A stretch of 64,000 nucleotides of DNA from an uncultured Methanomethylovorans sp. (GCF_963678545.1 NZ_OY782870.1:310001-374000); one strand, 5' to 3'. Positions 18,545-28,029 are shown, counted from the first letter of the stretch. The notes: generated by a model from the sequence alone, not told the origin. Made by a program: numbers and translations.

Positions 18545-19291
18545 TCACCCGTACATTGGGAACTCTTTCCTTGGCGCTGGCTGCTGTTCTGTCGATTTAA
18601 CATCTTCCGCAAGCCTTTGCATTTCTACCTCAATCTTCGCAGCTTGTTCAATAAGGCTCTCAGTATTAACTGACAGACCATAGAGCTGATTTAGCACATC
18701 TATTACTACTGCTGCAGCTCGTGGATCCGGGTTTTGGCTCTGAGTAGCTCCAAGGAGACTGATGCCGGGTATTTCCCTTACCAGGCATTCTGCCATGATA
18801 CTCCCCGATATACCGGAAATAGTACCCATCTGGAAAAGTTCTACTTTGTCCTTTATCCTTTCAAGCATTTCAAGTGTTGTAGCTGCGCCAAACACCTTGC
18901 GCTCCTCAGACATTGTAGCTATGCCTGCAATCGAAACTACTTCCTTTACATTGATGGCCTTTGCCCAGTCCAATAATGCCCTGCTGATATCATAGGATAC
19001 CACTGGATTAATGGGTATATCTGAGACAACCATAACAATATTGTGCTCCTCACTTTCATATATCCTCACAGGCATATTGATGAGACCTTCATAAAGCACG
19101 GCTATTGGCGGAAAATGCCTTGAATCGATGGATCCAACATAAGTCATTTTTAGTTCATCTATGATCTGCTGGCTTGCGATATTTCCCACCAGGCCAATAC
19201 CAGGAAAACCCTCTATAAGTACAGGATTCTCCGATTTGATGGGTTTTGTTACTATTTTCACGTCCTTATCATCATAATCTGTGTCTGCCAA
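18545..19291 (-). CDS. PAC2 family (proteasome-assembly-chaperone-like) protein
   Basis: 248 residues. The N-terminal LIEGFPGIGLVGNIA near residue 25 and the VVSIAGIATM and GTISGISGSIMAE segments match PAC2/PAC1-like proteins (COG2047). The C terminus is a helical tail. Eukaryotic relatives aid 20S proteasome assembly; the archaeal role is inferred by family only. The start is TTG 19291 with GGTGATC immediately upstream. First gene of a two-gene operon with DUF473. Confidence 0.83.
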   Translation of the reverse strand: MADTDYDDKDVKIVTKPIKSENPVLIEGFPGIGLVGNIASQQIIDELKMTYVGSIDSRHFPPIAVLYEGLINMPVRIYESEEHNIVMVVSDIPINPVVSYDISRALLDWAKAINVKEVVSIAGIATMSEERKVFGAATTLEMLERIKDKVELFQMGTISGISGSIMAECLVREIPGISLLGATQSQNPDPRAAAVVIDVLNQLYGLSVNTESLIEQAAKIEVEMQRLAEDVKSTEQQPAPRKEFPMYG

Positions 19292-19393
19292 AAGATCACC
19301 TGTTTATACATAAACACTTAAATTTAATCGTTCATATTTTATACTGATCATTATAGATAAGAGCATCGTTCATAGAAATAAAGGAAGGGTAAC

Positions 19394-19978
19394 ATGGAAA
19401 AACCGATAATATATCTGGAGAGTACAGGCAAAGAGAACACACAAATGGTTATTGATGCGGCCATCAAAAGAGCTCAAGAGCTGGACATCAAGCAAATAGT
19501 AGTGGCAAGTACTACAGGATACACAGCATTGGAGATGGCAAAAGCTGCTAAAGGAAAAAATCTGAAGATCATTTGTGTGAGCTACCAGTATGGAGTCAAA
19601 GGAGATGGAAAATGGGAGATGGACCTTGATACCTTGAAAGAATTGCAAAATATGGGCGTGGAAGTTGTTGTCCAGTCTCATCTGTTTTCAGGAATAGAAA
19701 GAGCTATCTCTAATAAATTAGGTGGAGCCAGCAGAGTAGATGTAATATCTAACACGTTACGCTCTTTGTTCGGCCAGGGATTCAAAGTGGTTGCGGAGAT
19801 TACAATGATGGCAGCTGATTCTGGAAAGATACCAGTATCCCCTGAAACCGAGGTTGTTGCAATTGGAGGTACTGGTCACGGTGCAGATGTAGCAGTTGTG
19901 ATCAAGCCATCACATTCACAGAAGTTCTTCGATGCACAAATAAGAGAGATCATTGCAATGCCAAGAATAAGGCAATAG
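19394..19978 (+). CDS. Stand-alone pyruvate-kinase C-terminal-like domain protein
   Basis: 194 residues resembling the alpha/beta domain of pyruvate kinase without the catalytic barrel (COG1751): YLESTGKENTQMVIDAA, VASTTGYTALEMAKA, and GGTGHGADVAVVIKPSHS. A possible ligand-binding or regulatory protein; the function in archaea is unknown. ATG 19394 has GGAAGGG upstream. No catalytic residues of pyruvate kinase are present, so it should not be annotated as that enzyme. Confidence 0.75.
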   Translation: MEKPIIYLESTGKENTQMVIDAAIKRAQELDIKQIVVASTTGYTALEMAKAAKGKNLKIICVSYQYGVKGDGKWEMDLDTLKELQNMGVEVVVQSHLFSGIERAISNKLGGASRVDVISNTLRSLFGQGFKVVAEITMMAADSGKIPVSPETEVVAIGGTGHGADVAVVIKPSHSQKFFDAQIREIIAMPRIRQ

Positions 19979-19985
19979 ACCAGTT

Positions 19986-20174
19986 TTACTGCCCTTTTTC
20001 TTCATTTTTTTGATCTGCTGACAAAATATCTGCTTGTAAGTAATCATTGACATTTGAATCTGAAGTAGTAGTTTCACTTTGAATGCTTATCGCATACTTA
20101 AGAGCAACTGCCGTGATAGCAACCAAAATTACAAAAAGAGATATACCCAAAAGGAAAACAAGCACGTAGTCCAT
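19986..20174 (-). CDS. Small single-pass membrane protein
   Basis: 62 residues: one strong N-terminal transmembrane helix (residues ~4-27) followed by a polar Ser/Thr/Asp-rich tail. The ribosome binding site is weak (GAG). It lies 41 nt downstream of mtd on the same strand, so it may be co-transcribed. No family recognised; could be a real small membrane protein or a chance frame. Confidence 0.4.
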   Translation of the reverse strand: MDYVLVFLLGISLFVILVAITAVALKYAISIQSETTTSDSNVNDYLQADILSADQKNEEKGQ

Positions 20175-20215
20175 GTTAGCTCAATAAATAAAAGAGGGAA
20201 GTACTGTAAAGTACT

Positions 20216-21040
20216 TCACTGGGGTTTCTCATAAAGCTTTGTTTTCTGGAACAGCTTGCCTCCCTTCTTTGAATGAGGCTGCCTGAAAACAGTATCATTG
20301 GCTTTCTCGATCTCACGTGCTTCGATTGCAAGCTGGGCTGCTGCCCTCATCATTTCGTGACCTGCTGCAGTTGTAAGAGCTACCTGTTCGAGTTCCTTCA
20401 TCATGAAGCATGCAGGGAAGTTGATCTTTGCAACCATGTCAGCCATGTGGAGAGCTGCAAGACCTTTTGCTTTTGCATAAGGGTTGTTGAAGTGAGCTCT
20501 CTCGATACATATCTCTGGCTTTGCAAGAATGTGCGGCAACTGTATTGGCTCGCCTGCATCTACCTGGGCTGCGACCTTATCCAGCTCTTCCTGAATGAGC
20601 CTTACTACACCACATGTAGAGAGGACTTTCATTGCATCAGAGTTGAAGGATGCCATTTCTACAGGATCAAGGAACTCTGTCTTTGCACCAATGAGTGGGT
20701 CGACAGTCATAATAATGTAACCGAAACCTGCCTGCTGTAGAGCTTCACGATCCTCTTTCTTGGTAGGTCCATCGGAAACAATGATACATGGCACATCTTT
20801 AAAGTGTTCACGTGCTGCAGTTGGACCTGGAGCGCTGGAGTTTGGACTGATTATAATATAAAAATCAGCTTCCATTTTCTTGATATCTGATGTTGCGGCA
20901 GCTTCGTCTTTGCCCATTTTGGGACCGGTACCCAAAACACGTATACTGATACCTTCTCTTGCTGCAATCTCATCCTGTACCAGATCAATGACCTGGCTCA
21001 TACCTAAATTACCTAGTTTAACGATTCCAATCTTGGCCAT
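20216..21040 (-). CDS. mtd: F420-dependent methylenetetrahydromethanopterin dehydrogenase
   Basis: Reversible hydride transfer between F420 and methenyl/methylene-H4MPT (or H4SPT), a core step of methanogenesis and of methyl oxidation in methylotrophic methanogens. 274 residues with the signature N terminus (KIGIVKLGNLGMSQVIDL), ISPNSSAPGPTAAREHF and KPEICIERAHFNNPYAKAKG. Standard length. ATG 21040 is preceded by TGTGATT, and a minus-strand TATA-like AGTAATATATGC lies at about 21073-21085. Confidence 0.97.
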   Translation of the reverse strand: MAKIGIVKLGNLGMSQVIDLVQDEIAAREGISIRVLGTGPKMGKDEAAATSDIKKMEADFYIIISPNSSAPGPTAAREHFKDVPCIIVSDGPTKKEDREALQQAGFGYIIMTVDPLIGAKTEFLDPVEMASFNSDAMKVLSTCGVVRLIQEELDKVAAQVDAGEPIQLPHILAKPEICIERAHFNNPYAKAKGLAALHMADMVAKINFPACFMMKELEQVALTTAAGHEMMRAAAQLAIEAREIEKANDTVFRQPHSKKGGKLFQKTKLYEKPQ

Positions 21041-21255
21041 ATAAAATCACAGGACAGCAATTGTACAGTGTAGCATATATTACTTTTGGAAAACAGAAGA
21101 ACACTTGAATAAAGAGTTACTGGAACGAATAGAGAGTTTGGAAAATTACAACAACTTAGAAGAATCTATCCGAAAAGGTTAAAAGCAATGTCATTTATTT
21201 CACATCAGCCTGTTCCATAAGTCCCATTTACAATCTTAAATCCTAGGTTGATCAA

Positions 21256-21966
21256 GTGAATTATATAAGTGGTCTTTCTGAGAAAAATAACGATAGTACG
21301 AAATTGATAGTATTTGATATGGACAGTACGCTAATCGATGCTGAAACGATCGATGAGCTTGCTAAGGCAGCAGGAGTAGGGCAAGAGGTATCAGCAATAA
21401 CAGAAAGGGCTATGAAAGGAGAGATAGATTTCTCTCAAGCACTTACCGAGAGAGTAAAACTTCTGAAAGGATTAGCTTTAGAAGATGCAACTACCGCCTT
21501 GGATAAGATGCCTCTTATGCCTGGTGCTAAAGAACTGATCAATTTTGTGAAATCTGTAGGATATACTACTGCAATGGTATCTGGAGGATTCACACTATCG
21601 TCGGAAAGGGTGGGAAAACTACTTGGAATAGATCACATAGTATCTAATGAACTGATAGTAGAGGATGGAATCATCACTGGTGAAGTGGTGGGATCCCTTA
21701 CTGCACAGAACTCAAAGGAACTGGTGCTTGAAGAAATTGCAGCTCAGCACGGGATCGCACCTGAAGATTGCATAGTTGTAGGTGACGGAGCAAATGATAT
21801 ATGTATCTTCAAAAGAGCAAGATATGCCATAGCATTCAATTCAAAGCCCGTATTACGACAACATGCAGATATTGTGATTATAGAGAAGAACCTCAAAGCT
21901 GTGATTCCAGTAATCGAGTCTTTCGACCTGGATCAGCGGTGTGTATCGTGCATTAGAAATGCATGA
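21256..21966 (+). CDS. serB: Phosphoserine phosphatase
   Basis: HAD-family enzyme completing serine synthesis. Motif I FDMDSTLID (nucleophile Asp), motif II SGGFT near residue 110, motif III Lys region, and motif IV GDGANDI near residue 185. GTG 21256 with AGGTTGATC upstream. The C-terminal tail carries CVSC. 40 nt before the coiled-coil gene, probably one transcript. O-phosphoserine is also the substrate of the SepRS encoded at 16236, so this enzyme competes for that pool (inference). Confidence 0.94.
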   Translation: MNYISGLSEKNNDSTKLIVFDMDSTLIDAETIDELAKAAGVGQEVSAITERAMKGEIDFSQALTERVKLLKGLALEDATTALDKMPLMPGAKELINFVKSVGYTTAMVSGGFTLSSERVGKLLGIDHIVSNELIVEDGIITGEVVGSLTAQNSKELVLEEIAAQHGIAPEDCIVVGDGANDICIFKRARYAIAFNSKPVLRQHADIVIIEKNLKAVIPVIESFDLDQRCVSCIRNA

Positions 21967-22006
21967 AACGCCGGCTTCAATGCCGGAGAGGGAGGATTAA
22001 CAAGCG

Positions 22007-22864
22007 ATGTTGAAAGAACTGAACGAAAAGAAGACAGAGCTGAAAAGACTGTCCGAGGAATACAAGACACAGCGCAACGAACTCAATGCCGAGGCAAGCA
22101 AGCTTGCTGCAAAGCGTAATGAGCTCAACAAGAAGACTAAAGACCTTATCAACGAGGCTCAGAATCATAAGAACCTTCGCGATGAGAACAATGTGAAGGT
22201 TAAAGAGCACAAAGACTCCAGGGATGAGATCAACAATCGGGCCAATGAGATATATGCCCAGATAGATACCATACGTGGAGAGAACAATCTTACAGGACCA
22301 TCAATTAAAGATATCCGTAAAGATATCGATCGCCTGGAATTTGCACAGCAGACAGAAGTTCTCAGCACAAGTAAGGAAAGAGAACTTGTAAACAAGATCA
22401 CAGAGCTGCGCAAGATATACAATGCTAAAAAGCAGCAGCTTGAAAGCAACCAGGAATTAAAGGAACTGCTCACAAAGGCACAGGAAATCAGAGACGAAGC
22501 TTCAAATGAACACACACTGCTTTCCGAATACGCGCAAAAAGCACAGGAATATCATGACCTTATGATAGCTACCTTTAAGGAAGCTGACAAGATACGTGCC
22601 GAATCCGATGCTGCACATAAGGAATTTGTAAAGTTCCAGGAAAGTGCAGATGAGAAACACAAAAAGTTCATAGCTGCCCAGAAGGAGATAAGGGACATTG
22701 ATAAAGAAGTCCGCAAGCTCAAGAAGGGAGAAACTGACGGAAGAAGGGAAGTATCCAAGGCCGATATGCGCAAGGATGCCGAAGATATCTTTGATAAGTT
22801 CAAAGCCGGAGAGAAACTCACCACAGAGAACCTCATGGCACTTCAGAGATCTGGATTGTTATAA
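22007..22864 (+). CDS. Long coiled-coil protein (COG1340 type)
   Basis: 285 residues, almost entirely charged heptads (Glu/Lys/Arg with Leu/Ile) from residue 1 to about 240, with one break near GENNLTGPSIKDIR (~residue 95). The C terminus (DAEDIFDKFKAGEKLTTENLMALQRSGLL) is a conserved short domain. Family members occur next to serB in methanogens and are often mis-annotated as phosphoserine phosphatase; there is no catalytic motif. The function is unknown, possibly structural. GGAGG lies 11 nt before ATG 22007. Ends in a strong hairpin terminator. Confidence 0.85.
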   Translation: MLKELNEKKTELKRLSEEYKTQRNELNAEASKLAAKRNELNKKTKDLINEAQNHKNLRDENNVKVKEHKDSRDEINNRANEIYAQIDTIRGENNLTGPSIKDIRKDIDRLEFAQQTEVLSTSKERELVNKITELRKIYNAKKQQLESNQELKELLTKAQEIRDEASNEHTLLSEYAQKAQEYHDLMIATFKEADKIRAESDAAHKEFVKFQESADEKHKKFIAAQKEIRDIDKEVRKLKKGETDGRREVSKADMRKDAEDIFDKFKAGEKLTTENLMALQRSGLL

Positions 22865-22871
22865 AAAACTA

Positions 22872-22910
22872 AAAGGGTGTTATCACCCTTTAAATTCAAT
22901 TTTCCTTTTT
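22872..22910 (+). terminator. Hairpin terminator after serB/coiled-coil genes
   Basis: Perfect 8-bp stem AAAGGGTG/CACCCTTT with a 4-base loop (22872-22891), then a T-rich tract up to 22910. The convergent radical SAM gene ends in the same tract, so it may act on both strands. Confidence 0.65.
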
Positions 22911-24058
22911 TAATTATTTAGATCCAGACGGATACGTCTGAATTCGGAATTACGCATTAAGCATTTACCACCTGTAAAAGTGGAATCGTTAGTGATATTT
23001 TTCCATATAGATCTTAGAGTGTCATCGTGGATATTTCCATAGCTTAGAGGTAGACAAGAGCAGGGCCAAACATTACCTTCGGGAGTTATATGAAGCCATT
23101 TTCTCCCAGCAAAACAACCCATTTTCCCCACTATATGAGGTATAGGGAAAATCCGTGGACCATCGATATTATTTGCACGGAGCACAAAATCATCGAATTT
23201 TATCCGGTCTTCTGCCGAAAGCACTTCGTTCGTACGCTCAAGCCATCTGCCAGTTGGAACGATCTCAAAGAAGGAGATTTCATGCACGCCTGTTTCACGA
23301 GCAAGTTTATAGAAATCATCCAGTTCATGTATGTTCCTGGGAGAAATGACCACATACATGTTCACAAGCAGACCAGCCTCTATTCCATTGCGTATTGCAG
23401 ACATAGCATCCTTGAATACACCTGCACGACCACGCATGATATCATGCCCTTCTTCATTAGCACTGTCCAGGCTTACACTAAGCATGTACAGACCAGCCTC
23501 TTTAAGACTTTGTGCACGCTCCTTAGTAAGACCCACACCCGAAGTGAACAGACCAGGGATAGTACGCTGCTGATCTACATAAGAAATCAGTCCTTCTAAG
23601 CCTGCATAAAGCAGGGGCTCTCCTCCATCGAATATAATTAAGGTCGTACCTAGATCCTGCGCTTGATCGATGATAGACCTCACAACATTTGGTTCCAATT
23701 TTGCACGATTGCTTGTATCGGGCAACGCACAATGAAGGCATTTATTAGGACAATCCTCGGTAATAGAAATTGTCAATTGTTCGGGTATGTATTTACCCCT
23801 TATATTTCCTAACTGACTGGATACAAGCCGATCAAAGGGCTTACTGGGTATAGGAGGCATCCAGGTGGAATAAATGAGTCTGTCAGATCCCACTTTTGAA
23901 GGCTTTGTACCATCGAACATCTGCATAAGGTCTTTTACAAGCGTTTTAAATACAGGTGATACTAAACCTTCAGTATCCATCTTCACAAGGCCATTTTGAA
24001 TTGTTGCATAGACCTTGAAAAGGGGATTCCTATAAAAGTAGTATTTATTCGCAGTCAC
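22910..24058 (-). CDS. Radical SAM protein in UbiA/GGR cassette
   Basis: 382 residues. The radical SAM cluster motif is CX3CX2C at C103, C107 and C110 (CPNKCLHC), followed by the GGEPLL motif. The C-terminal region holds further cysteines (CFAGRKW, WPCSCLP, GGKCL), suggesting a SPASM-like auxiliary iron-sulfur site. About 90 residues precede the radical SAM core. Starts at GTG 24058, 3 nt after the reductase gene's stop, with AGGAAG upstream, so it is translationally linked to the UbiA and reductase genes. The substrate is unknown. The cassette suggests a step in making or modifying a prenylated lipid or cofactor such as methanophenazine (inference). Confidence 0.85.
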   Translation of the reverse strand: MTANKYYFYRNPLFKVYATIQNGLVKMDTEGLVSPVFKTLVKDLMQMFDGTKPSKVGSDRLIYSTWMPPIPSKPFDRLVSSQLGNIRGKYIPEQLTISITEDCPNKCLHCALPDTSNRAKLEPNVVRSIIDQAQDLGTTLIIFDGGEPLLYAGLEGLISYVDQQRTIPGLFTSGVGLTKERAQSLKEAGLYMLSVSLDSANEEGHDIMRGRAGVFKDAMSAIRNGIEAGLLVNMYVVISPRNIHELDDFYKLARETGVHEISFFEIVPTGRWLERTNEVLSAEDRIKFDDFVLRANNIDGPRIFPIPHIVGKMGCFAGRKWLHITPEGNVWPCSCLPLSYGNIHDDTLRSIWKNITNDSTFTGGKCLMRNSEFRRIRLDLNN

Positions 24059-24061
24059 TGA

Positions 24062-25219
24062 TTACTTCCTCCTTAATGCAGCCCTGTAGGCAAGCAGGGA
24101 AGATGGCTTTTTCTTGAGCATGAACATGCCTGTACGCATTGCCTTAGCCATAGGATTACCTTGAATGAAAGAAAGGTCTTCACCCTCAAATACCTGCATC
24201 ATGGCATCTATTTCCTTGTCGGTCATTTTGCGTAGTGTCTCAAGTGCAATACGACCGAGATAGTATTCATTCCTGTATTCCTCGTTCCAACGTGTCCTAT
24301 ACTGTGACAAAAAAGTTGTAGAAACGTTGCCCTTTGCAATAGCATCTGCTGCCACATCACCACACATCTGACCAGCATGCATAGCATATCCTATACCAGA
24401 CTGGGCAGCAGAACCTCCTGTGACCATAACACCTTCAGCGACTATTTCTCTAGGTATAGCAGCAATAGGATCGCCCCCAACTGATTTACTGATAAATGAG
24501 ATGTCATTTAAGCCTTTTATTTTCTTGAAACGCTCCACCCAGGCATCAAAGAAAGATGAAACGTCTGTTCCATGCCTGCGTACATAAACACCTAGAGTTG
24601 CACGATCGCCACGACAAGGAGAATAAGTTGATTTCCATCCAGGTGCATGGTTACCGACATAGTATTCGAACATATCTGGCTCCCCCAGACCTGGTGCCTC
24701 TACCTCTGCCTCCATAGACCATGCTATATCACGAGGATATTTAATGGGTTTCATACCCAAAAGCCCTGCAATTCTGGAGTTGATACCATCAGAAATAATG
24801 ACCAATTTAGACTTCAATATCCCTTCATTGGTACTTAAGGAAAAAACACCTTCACTGCGGATCACATTTAGAGCTTCTATACCTGTGCGGACATCAACAC
24901 CTGCCTTAGATACCTGTTGTGCATAATATTCATCGAATTTCTTACGGTCCAGAAAATATGCAGGGCTCCGTACAACAACTTCAGCACCTGAAGGAGCTAC
25001 AATGTGCGCACCTTTGAGATTTTTTATCACATACCCCGGATCAACAGTCTCGCCAGCCCTATCGAACATTCCTTTAAAAAAAGTGTTGGCAGGATGAGTG
25101 GGATTGCCAATTACCTCTTTTCTTTCAATAAGAATAACATTTACACCCTTTAAGGCAGCATTACGAGCAGCCATAAGACCTGCCGGAGAAGCACCAATTA
25201 CTATAATATCTGCATCCAT
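24062..25219 (-). CDS. Geranylgeranyl-reductase-family flavoprotein
   Basis: 385 residues. FAD-binding loop VIGASPAGLMAA at residues 7-18, ERKEVIG, central SDGINSRIAGLLG, and GDPIAAIPREIVAEGVMVTGGSAAQ near residue 275, typical of the geranylgeranyl reductase (GGR) family. Members saturate double bonds of archaeal lipid chains or of prenyl side chains on quinone-like carriers. ATG 25219 lies inside the UbiA coding end (12-nt overlap); the frame extension to 25279 is discarded. Middle gene of UbiA-GGR-radical SAM. Could be a digeranylgeranylglycerophospholipid reductase or a side-chain-specific reductase; the context favours the latter. Confidence 0.87.
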   Translation of the reverse strand: MDADIIVIGASPAGLMAARNAALKGVNVILIERKEVIGNPTHPANTFFKGMFDRAGETVDPGYVIKNLKGAHIVAPSGAEVVVRSPAYFLDRKKFDEYYAQQVSKAGVDVRTGIEALNVIRSEGVFSLSTNEGILKSKLVIISDGINSRIAGLLGMKPIKYPRDIAWSMEAEVEAPGLGEPDMFEYYVGNHAPGWKSTYSPCRGDRATLGVYVRRHGTDVSSFFDAWVERFKKIKGLNDISFISKSVGGDPIAAIPREIVAEGVMVTGGSAAQSGIGYAMHAGQMCGDVAADAIAKGNVSTTFLSQYRTRWNEEYRNEYYLGRIALETLRKMTDKEIDAMMQVFEGEDLSFIQGNPMAKAMRTGMFMLKKKPSSLLAYRAALRRK

Positions 25220-25229
25220 TGCAATTACC

Positions 25230-26174
25230 TTACCATAATATAGAAGCGTAGCTGATTGATAGTACCATGAGAAGTACATCGACTATGAGCGAACCGAACA
25301 TTATAACCCTGTAGCGCGAACCCTGTAGGAAGAGGCGACCTCCCCTCTCAGGAGTTGGGTTTTTAATAAAATTAAATGATTGTGACAACATCCATAGACC
25401 CGCAAGAATAGCACCTGTAAAATATACTGGCCCAAGGTGGGCAGTGATGCCTATTGCAATAGAAGCAATAACTCCTACGACCCACATGAAAGTAACAAAT
25501 TTGGCAGTAACCGGTACGCCAAATGTTACAGGAAAGGTAGGGGCGCCACGTGCTCGGTCTCCTTCTACATCCCTTGCAACACCGGAAAGTGTAAATCCCC
25601 AGTCAGTAAAACACATCATAAAACCCAAAAAGACAGCTGGAAGAGGTAAAATGGAACCGTAATCAGGTTGTTTGAGTATTCCTGCAGGATCGAAGGCCAG
25701 CCATATACCAACGGGCACAAGTCCATAAGATATCCCCACAGGAACGAAGCTTAAGAAAGTAGATCTTTTGGCTAAACTTGAATATATACTGATGATTGCA
25801 ACTGCTGCAATAAGTACAACAAAAGATTCTGGATTGAGAATTAATGCAGCTGTTGACGCTACTATTGCGAGGAAAACAGCATAATTGAGGGCTTTTTGTT
25901 TACTGAGCTGTGCAGACGGCAGAGGTCTGTTAGGGAGATTAATACTATCAATGTCCACGTCACAACAGTCATTATATACATATGAGCTTGTGATGGCTGC
26001 ATACCCCCCAATTACTGCTATAATGAATGATAAAATAGAGGGTAAAGAACCTGTTGCCAGATATGAAGCAAGCAATGCACTGGCTGCGGGTAGGGCAAGA
26101 TCCATCTCTGCTATTTCTGGCCTTAGTAATTCAATGAATGGATGAGTGGTCTTTGAATCTGAGATTGAAACCAA
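25230..26174 (-). CDS. UbiA-family membrane prenyltransferase
   Basis: 314 residues with eight or nine hydrophobic helices. The first Asp-rich motif, N68-D-x-x-D-x-x-x-D (NDCCDVDID), is followed by NLPNRPLPS. The second motif is in SGVARDVEGDRARG. These bind Mg-prenyl diphosphate. Possible activities are digeranylgeranylglyceryl phosphate synthesis or prenylation of an aromatic acceptor. Start TTG 26174 with GGTGATC at 5-nt spacing. First gene of a tight three-gene unit with a GGR-like reductase and a radical SAM protein, 63 nt downstream of tgtA. Confidence 0.87.
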   Translation of the reverse strand: MVSISDSKTTHPFIELLRPEIAEMDLALPAASALLASYLATGSLPSILSFIIAVIGGYAAITSSYVYNDCCDVDIDSINLPNRPLPSAQLSKQKALNYAVFLAIVASTAALILNPESFVVLIAAVAIISIYSSLAKRSTFLSFVPVGISYGLVPVGIWLAFDPAGILKQPDYGSILPLPAVFLGFMMCFTDWGFTLSGVARDVEGDRARGAPTFPVTFGVPVTAKFVTFMWVVGVIASIAIGITAHLGPVYFTGAILAGLWMLSQSFNFIKNPTPERGGRLFLQGSRYRVIMFGSLIVDVLLMVLSISYASILW

Positions 26175-26237
26175 TTAGATCACCGAAAGAACCTGATTTT
26201 AAGAATTTACACGTTGTATTTAGTTTATTGTATTATA

Positions 26238-27686
26238 TTAGATAATAATAGCTACCTGTTTCAATTTCTCTACCATGGGATGCTCAAATCTTCCTGCCAT
26301 CATAAAAGTAAACTTTGCATCGGGATTGAGTCCTATAAGTTTAAGGACATTAGTATAGGCTTCTTCAAGGGATTCATAATCCGGAATGTGAACTGATTCG
26401 GTATTGAAGGGATAAATTTCAGCTAGCTCCTGTGGAAATGCACCAAAGGGTGGCCTGAATATAAGAACATGATCAAAGTCTGCGTCTATGCGTGTAGGTG
26501 TGGCCCTGATCAGGACATTGCCTTTTAGTGAAAAACGTCCCAACTTATGAGAGAAACGCAAAACTTCAGGTCGTTTAGAGGATTCTGGACCGCAGTAGAA
26601 GAAAGTAGACTTTGATGCTGGATCGTGTTGCTCCAGCCAATCGGCGTGCTTATACATCTGTTTCAGAGCTGAAAGTAACCGGGGATGCGCACGGCATCTT
26701 AGTTCTACAAGTTCCAGTAAGTTACCTTCTTTTATGGATTGCTTTACATGGCGCATTTCTTGAAACGTTACATAGAGATTATGACGAGCCAGAAGGTCCT
26801 GACAGTTGGATGCTTTTTTGAGTTGTTCTGCTGTATGTGATACGCATATAGGGCATGAACACGGAAGATACTGAAGTTGATCTACATGATATGTGCCTGT
26901 GGTAGTTATGTACCTCCTATCCTTTGCATAAAGAGCATAGGCTGCAGAATCAAATAGATCGCATCCAAGAGATACTGCAAGAGCAAACATCATAGGATGG
27001 CCTGCTCCGAACAGATGAACAGGGGCAGAAGGATCTAATCCTTTCTTGGCAGAAATAATGACATCGACAAGGTCTGCATAGCGGTATGTTTCCATGAGAG
27101 GCACTACCGCACCAAATGGATAGACATCAAAACCCACTTCTGAGAGAGTACGTGCACATTGCTCACGCAGATCAGGATAACTTGAACCCTGAACTGGCCC
27201 TGCTAGTAACATATCACCTTTGACCAGCTCTCTGGCAGCTTTAAGGCGTTGAATTGTGATATTTAGCTCAGACTCTGCCTGTTCTCTTGTAACATTAGGA
27301 GGAGTAGGAATATCTAGAGGAACGCCTACATCAGAACCAATTTTCTGCTGGAACTCCACGATCTGTTCATTTGTTACCTCCACCTCACCGTAAACGGATA
27401 ATTGGAATGATCCAGAATCAGTCATAATAGGGCCATCAAAACCCAGTAGGGAGTGCAAACCATCCTTAAGTGCCTTCTCGCGCAGTTCCTCTTTGCGATA
27501 GATAATATAAGAATTAGTGATGAGCATTTGAGCCCCGAAATCTCGCATTTCTGAGGGCTTGATGGTCTGAATATTGGGATTGATAACAGGCATGACGGTA
27601 GGGGTTTCCACTACACCATGAGCAGTGGTTAGTTTACCGATGCGCCCTGCAGCATCCTTATGAAGGATCTCGAATCTGGATGTCAT
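26238..27686 (-). CDS. tgtA: Archaeosine tRNA-guanine transglycosylase
   Basis: Exchanges G15 of archaeal tRNAs for preQ0 on the way to archaeosine. 482 residues: catalytic domain with TDSGSFQLSVYGE (Asp), PVQGSSYPDLREQ, LFGAGHPMM, and the zinc site CPCSCPIC...H near residue 290. A C-terminal extension of ~150 residues follows, but I see no obvious PUA domain at the end, so a separate PUA protein may be needed (inference). ATG 27686 has no ribosome binding site; a TATA box centred near 27711 is ~25 nt upstream, so the message is likely leaderless. Confidence 0.93.
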   Translation of the reverse strand: MTSRFEILHKDAAGRIGKLTTAHGVVETPTVMPVINPNIQTIKPSEMRDFGAQMLITNSYIIYRKEELREKALKDGLHSLLGFDGPIMTDSGSFQLSVYGEVEVTNEQIVEFQQKIGSDVGVPLDIPTPPNVTREQAESELNITIQRLKAARELVKGDMLLAGPVQGSSYPDLREQCARTLSEVGFDVYPFGAVVPLMETYRYADLVDVIISAKKGLDPSAPVHLFGAGHPMMFALAVSLGCDLFDSAAYALYAKDRRYITTTGTYHVDQLQYLPCSCPICVSHTAEQLKKASNCQDLLARHNLYVTFQEMRHVKQSIKEGNLLELVELRCRAHPRLLSALKQMYKHADWLEQHDPASKSTFFYCGPESSKRPEVLRFSHKLGRFSLKGNVLIRATPTRIDADFDHVLIFRPPFGAFPQELAEIYPFNTESVHIPDYESLEEAYTNVLKLIGLNPDAKFTFMMAGRFEHPMVEKLKQVAIII

Positions 27687-27882
27687 GTGGGGTAGATAAA
27701 AGTAAAGATATATGTATGTTGCCTCATGAAAAAATGATTGAAGATCAATAAAGTATAGAATTGAAAGCAAAATGAGATATAAACTAACTGTACAGTGATA
27801 AGGGATATTAAGAAGAACAAGATAAGAGTATAAACTAATTAAAGAATTGTAGTTATTAGAATTAGAGTTTAAATCATAGAGT

Positions 27883-28009
27883 GAGTATAGCAGCGATCCG
27901 TAGTTCCCAAAGGCTCGCGCACTTAAGTACAGTGCGGAACGTGGACAGGCTTATCTTCTGTGTTCGGAATGGGTACAGGAGTTGCCCTGCCGCTATGGCC
28001 GCTATACTC
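27883..28009 (-). rRNA. rrf: 5S ribosomal RNA
   Basis: Terminal helix GAGTATAGC/GCTATACTC closes the molecule. The conserved CCATTCCGAACACAGAAG loop B/C region and the CTGTACT..GTGCG internal region are present on the minus strand. Ends are set by the terminal helix and could shift by a few bases. Last gene of the rRNA operon. Confidence 0.93.
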
Positions 28010-28029
28010 TTACTCTGATGAAGGGAATG

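Noticed and set aside
21105..21182. 25-codon TTG frame between mtd and serB
   Set aside because: No ribosome binding site, mostly charged/Asn residues, no recognisable family; cannot be supported as a gene.
22007..22864. Annotation of the coiled-coil gene as phosphoserine phosphatase
   Set aside because: It has no HAD motifs; the label is carried over from its neighbour serB.
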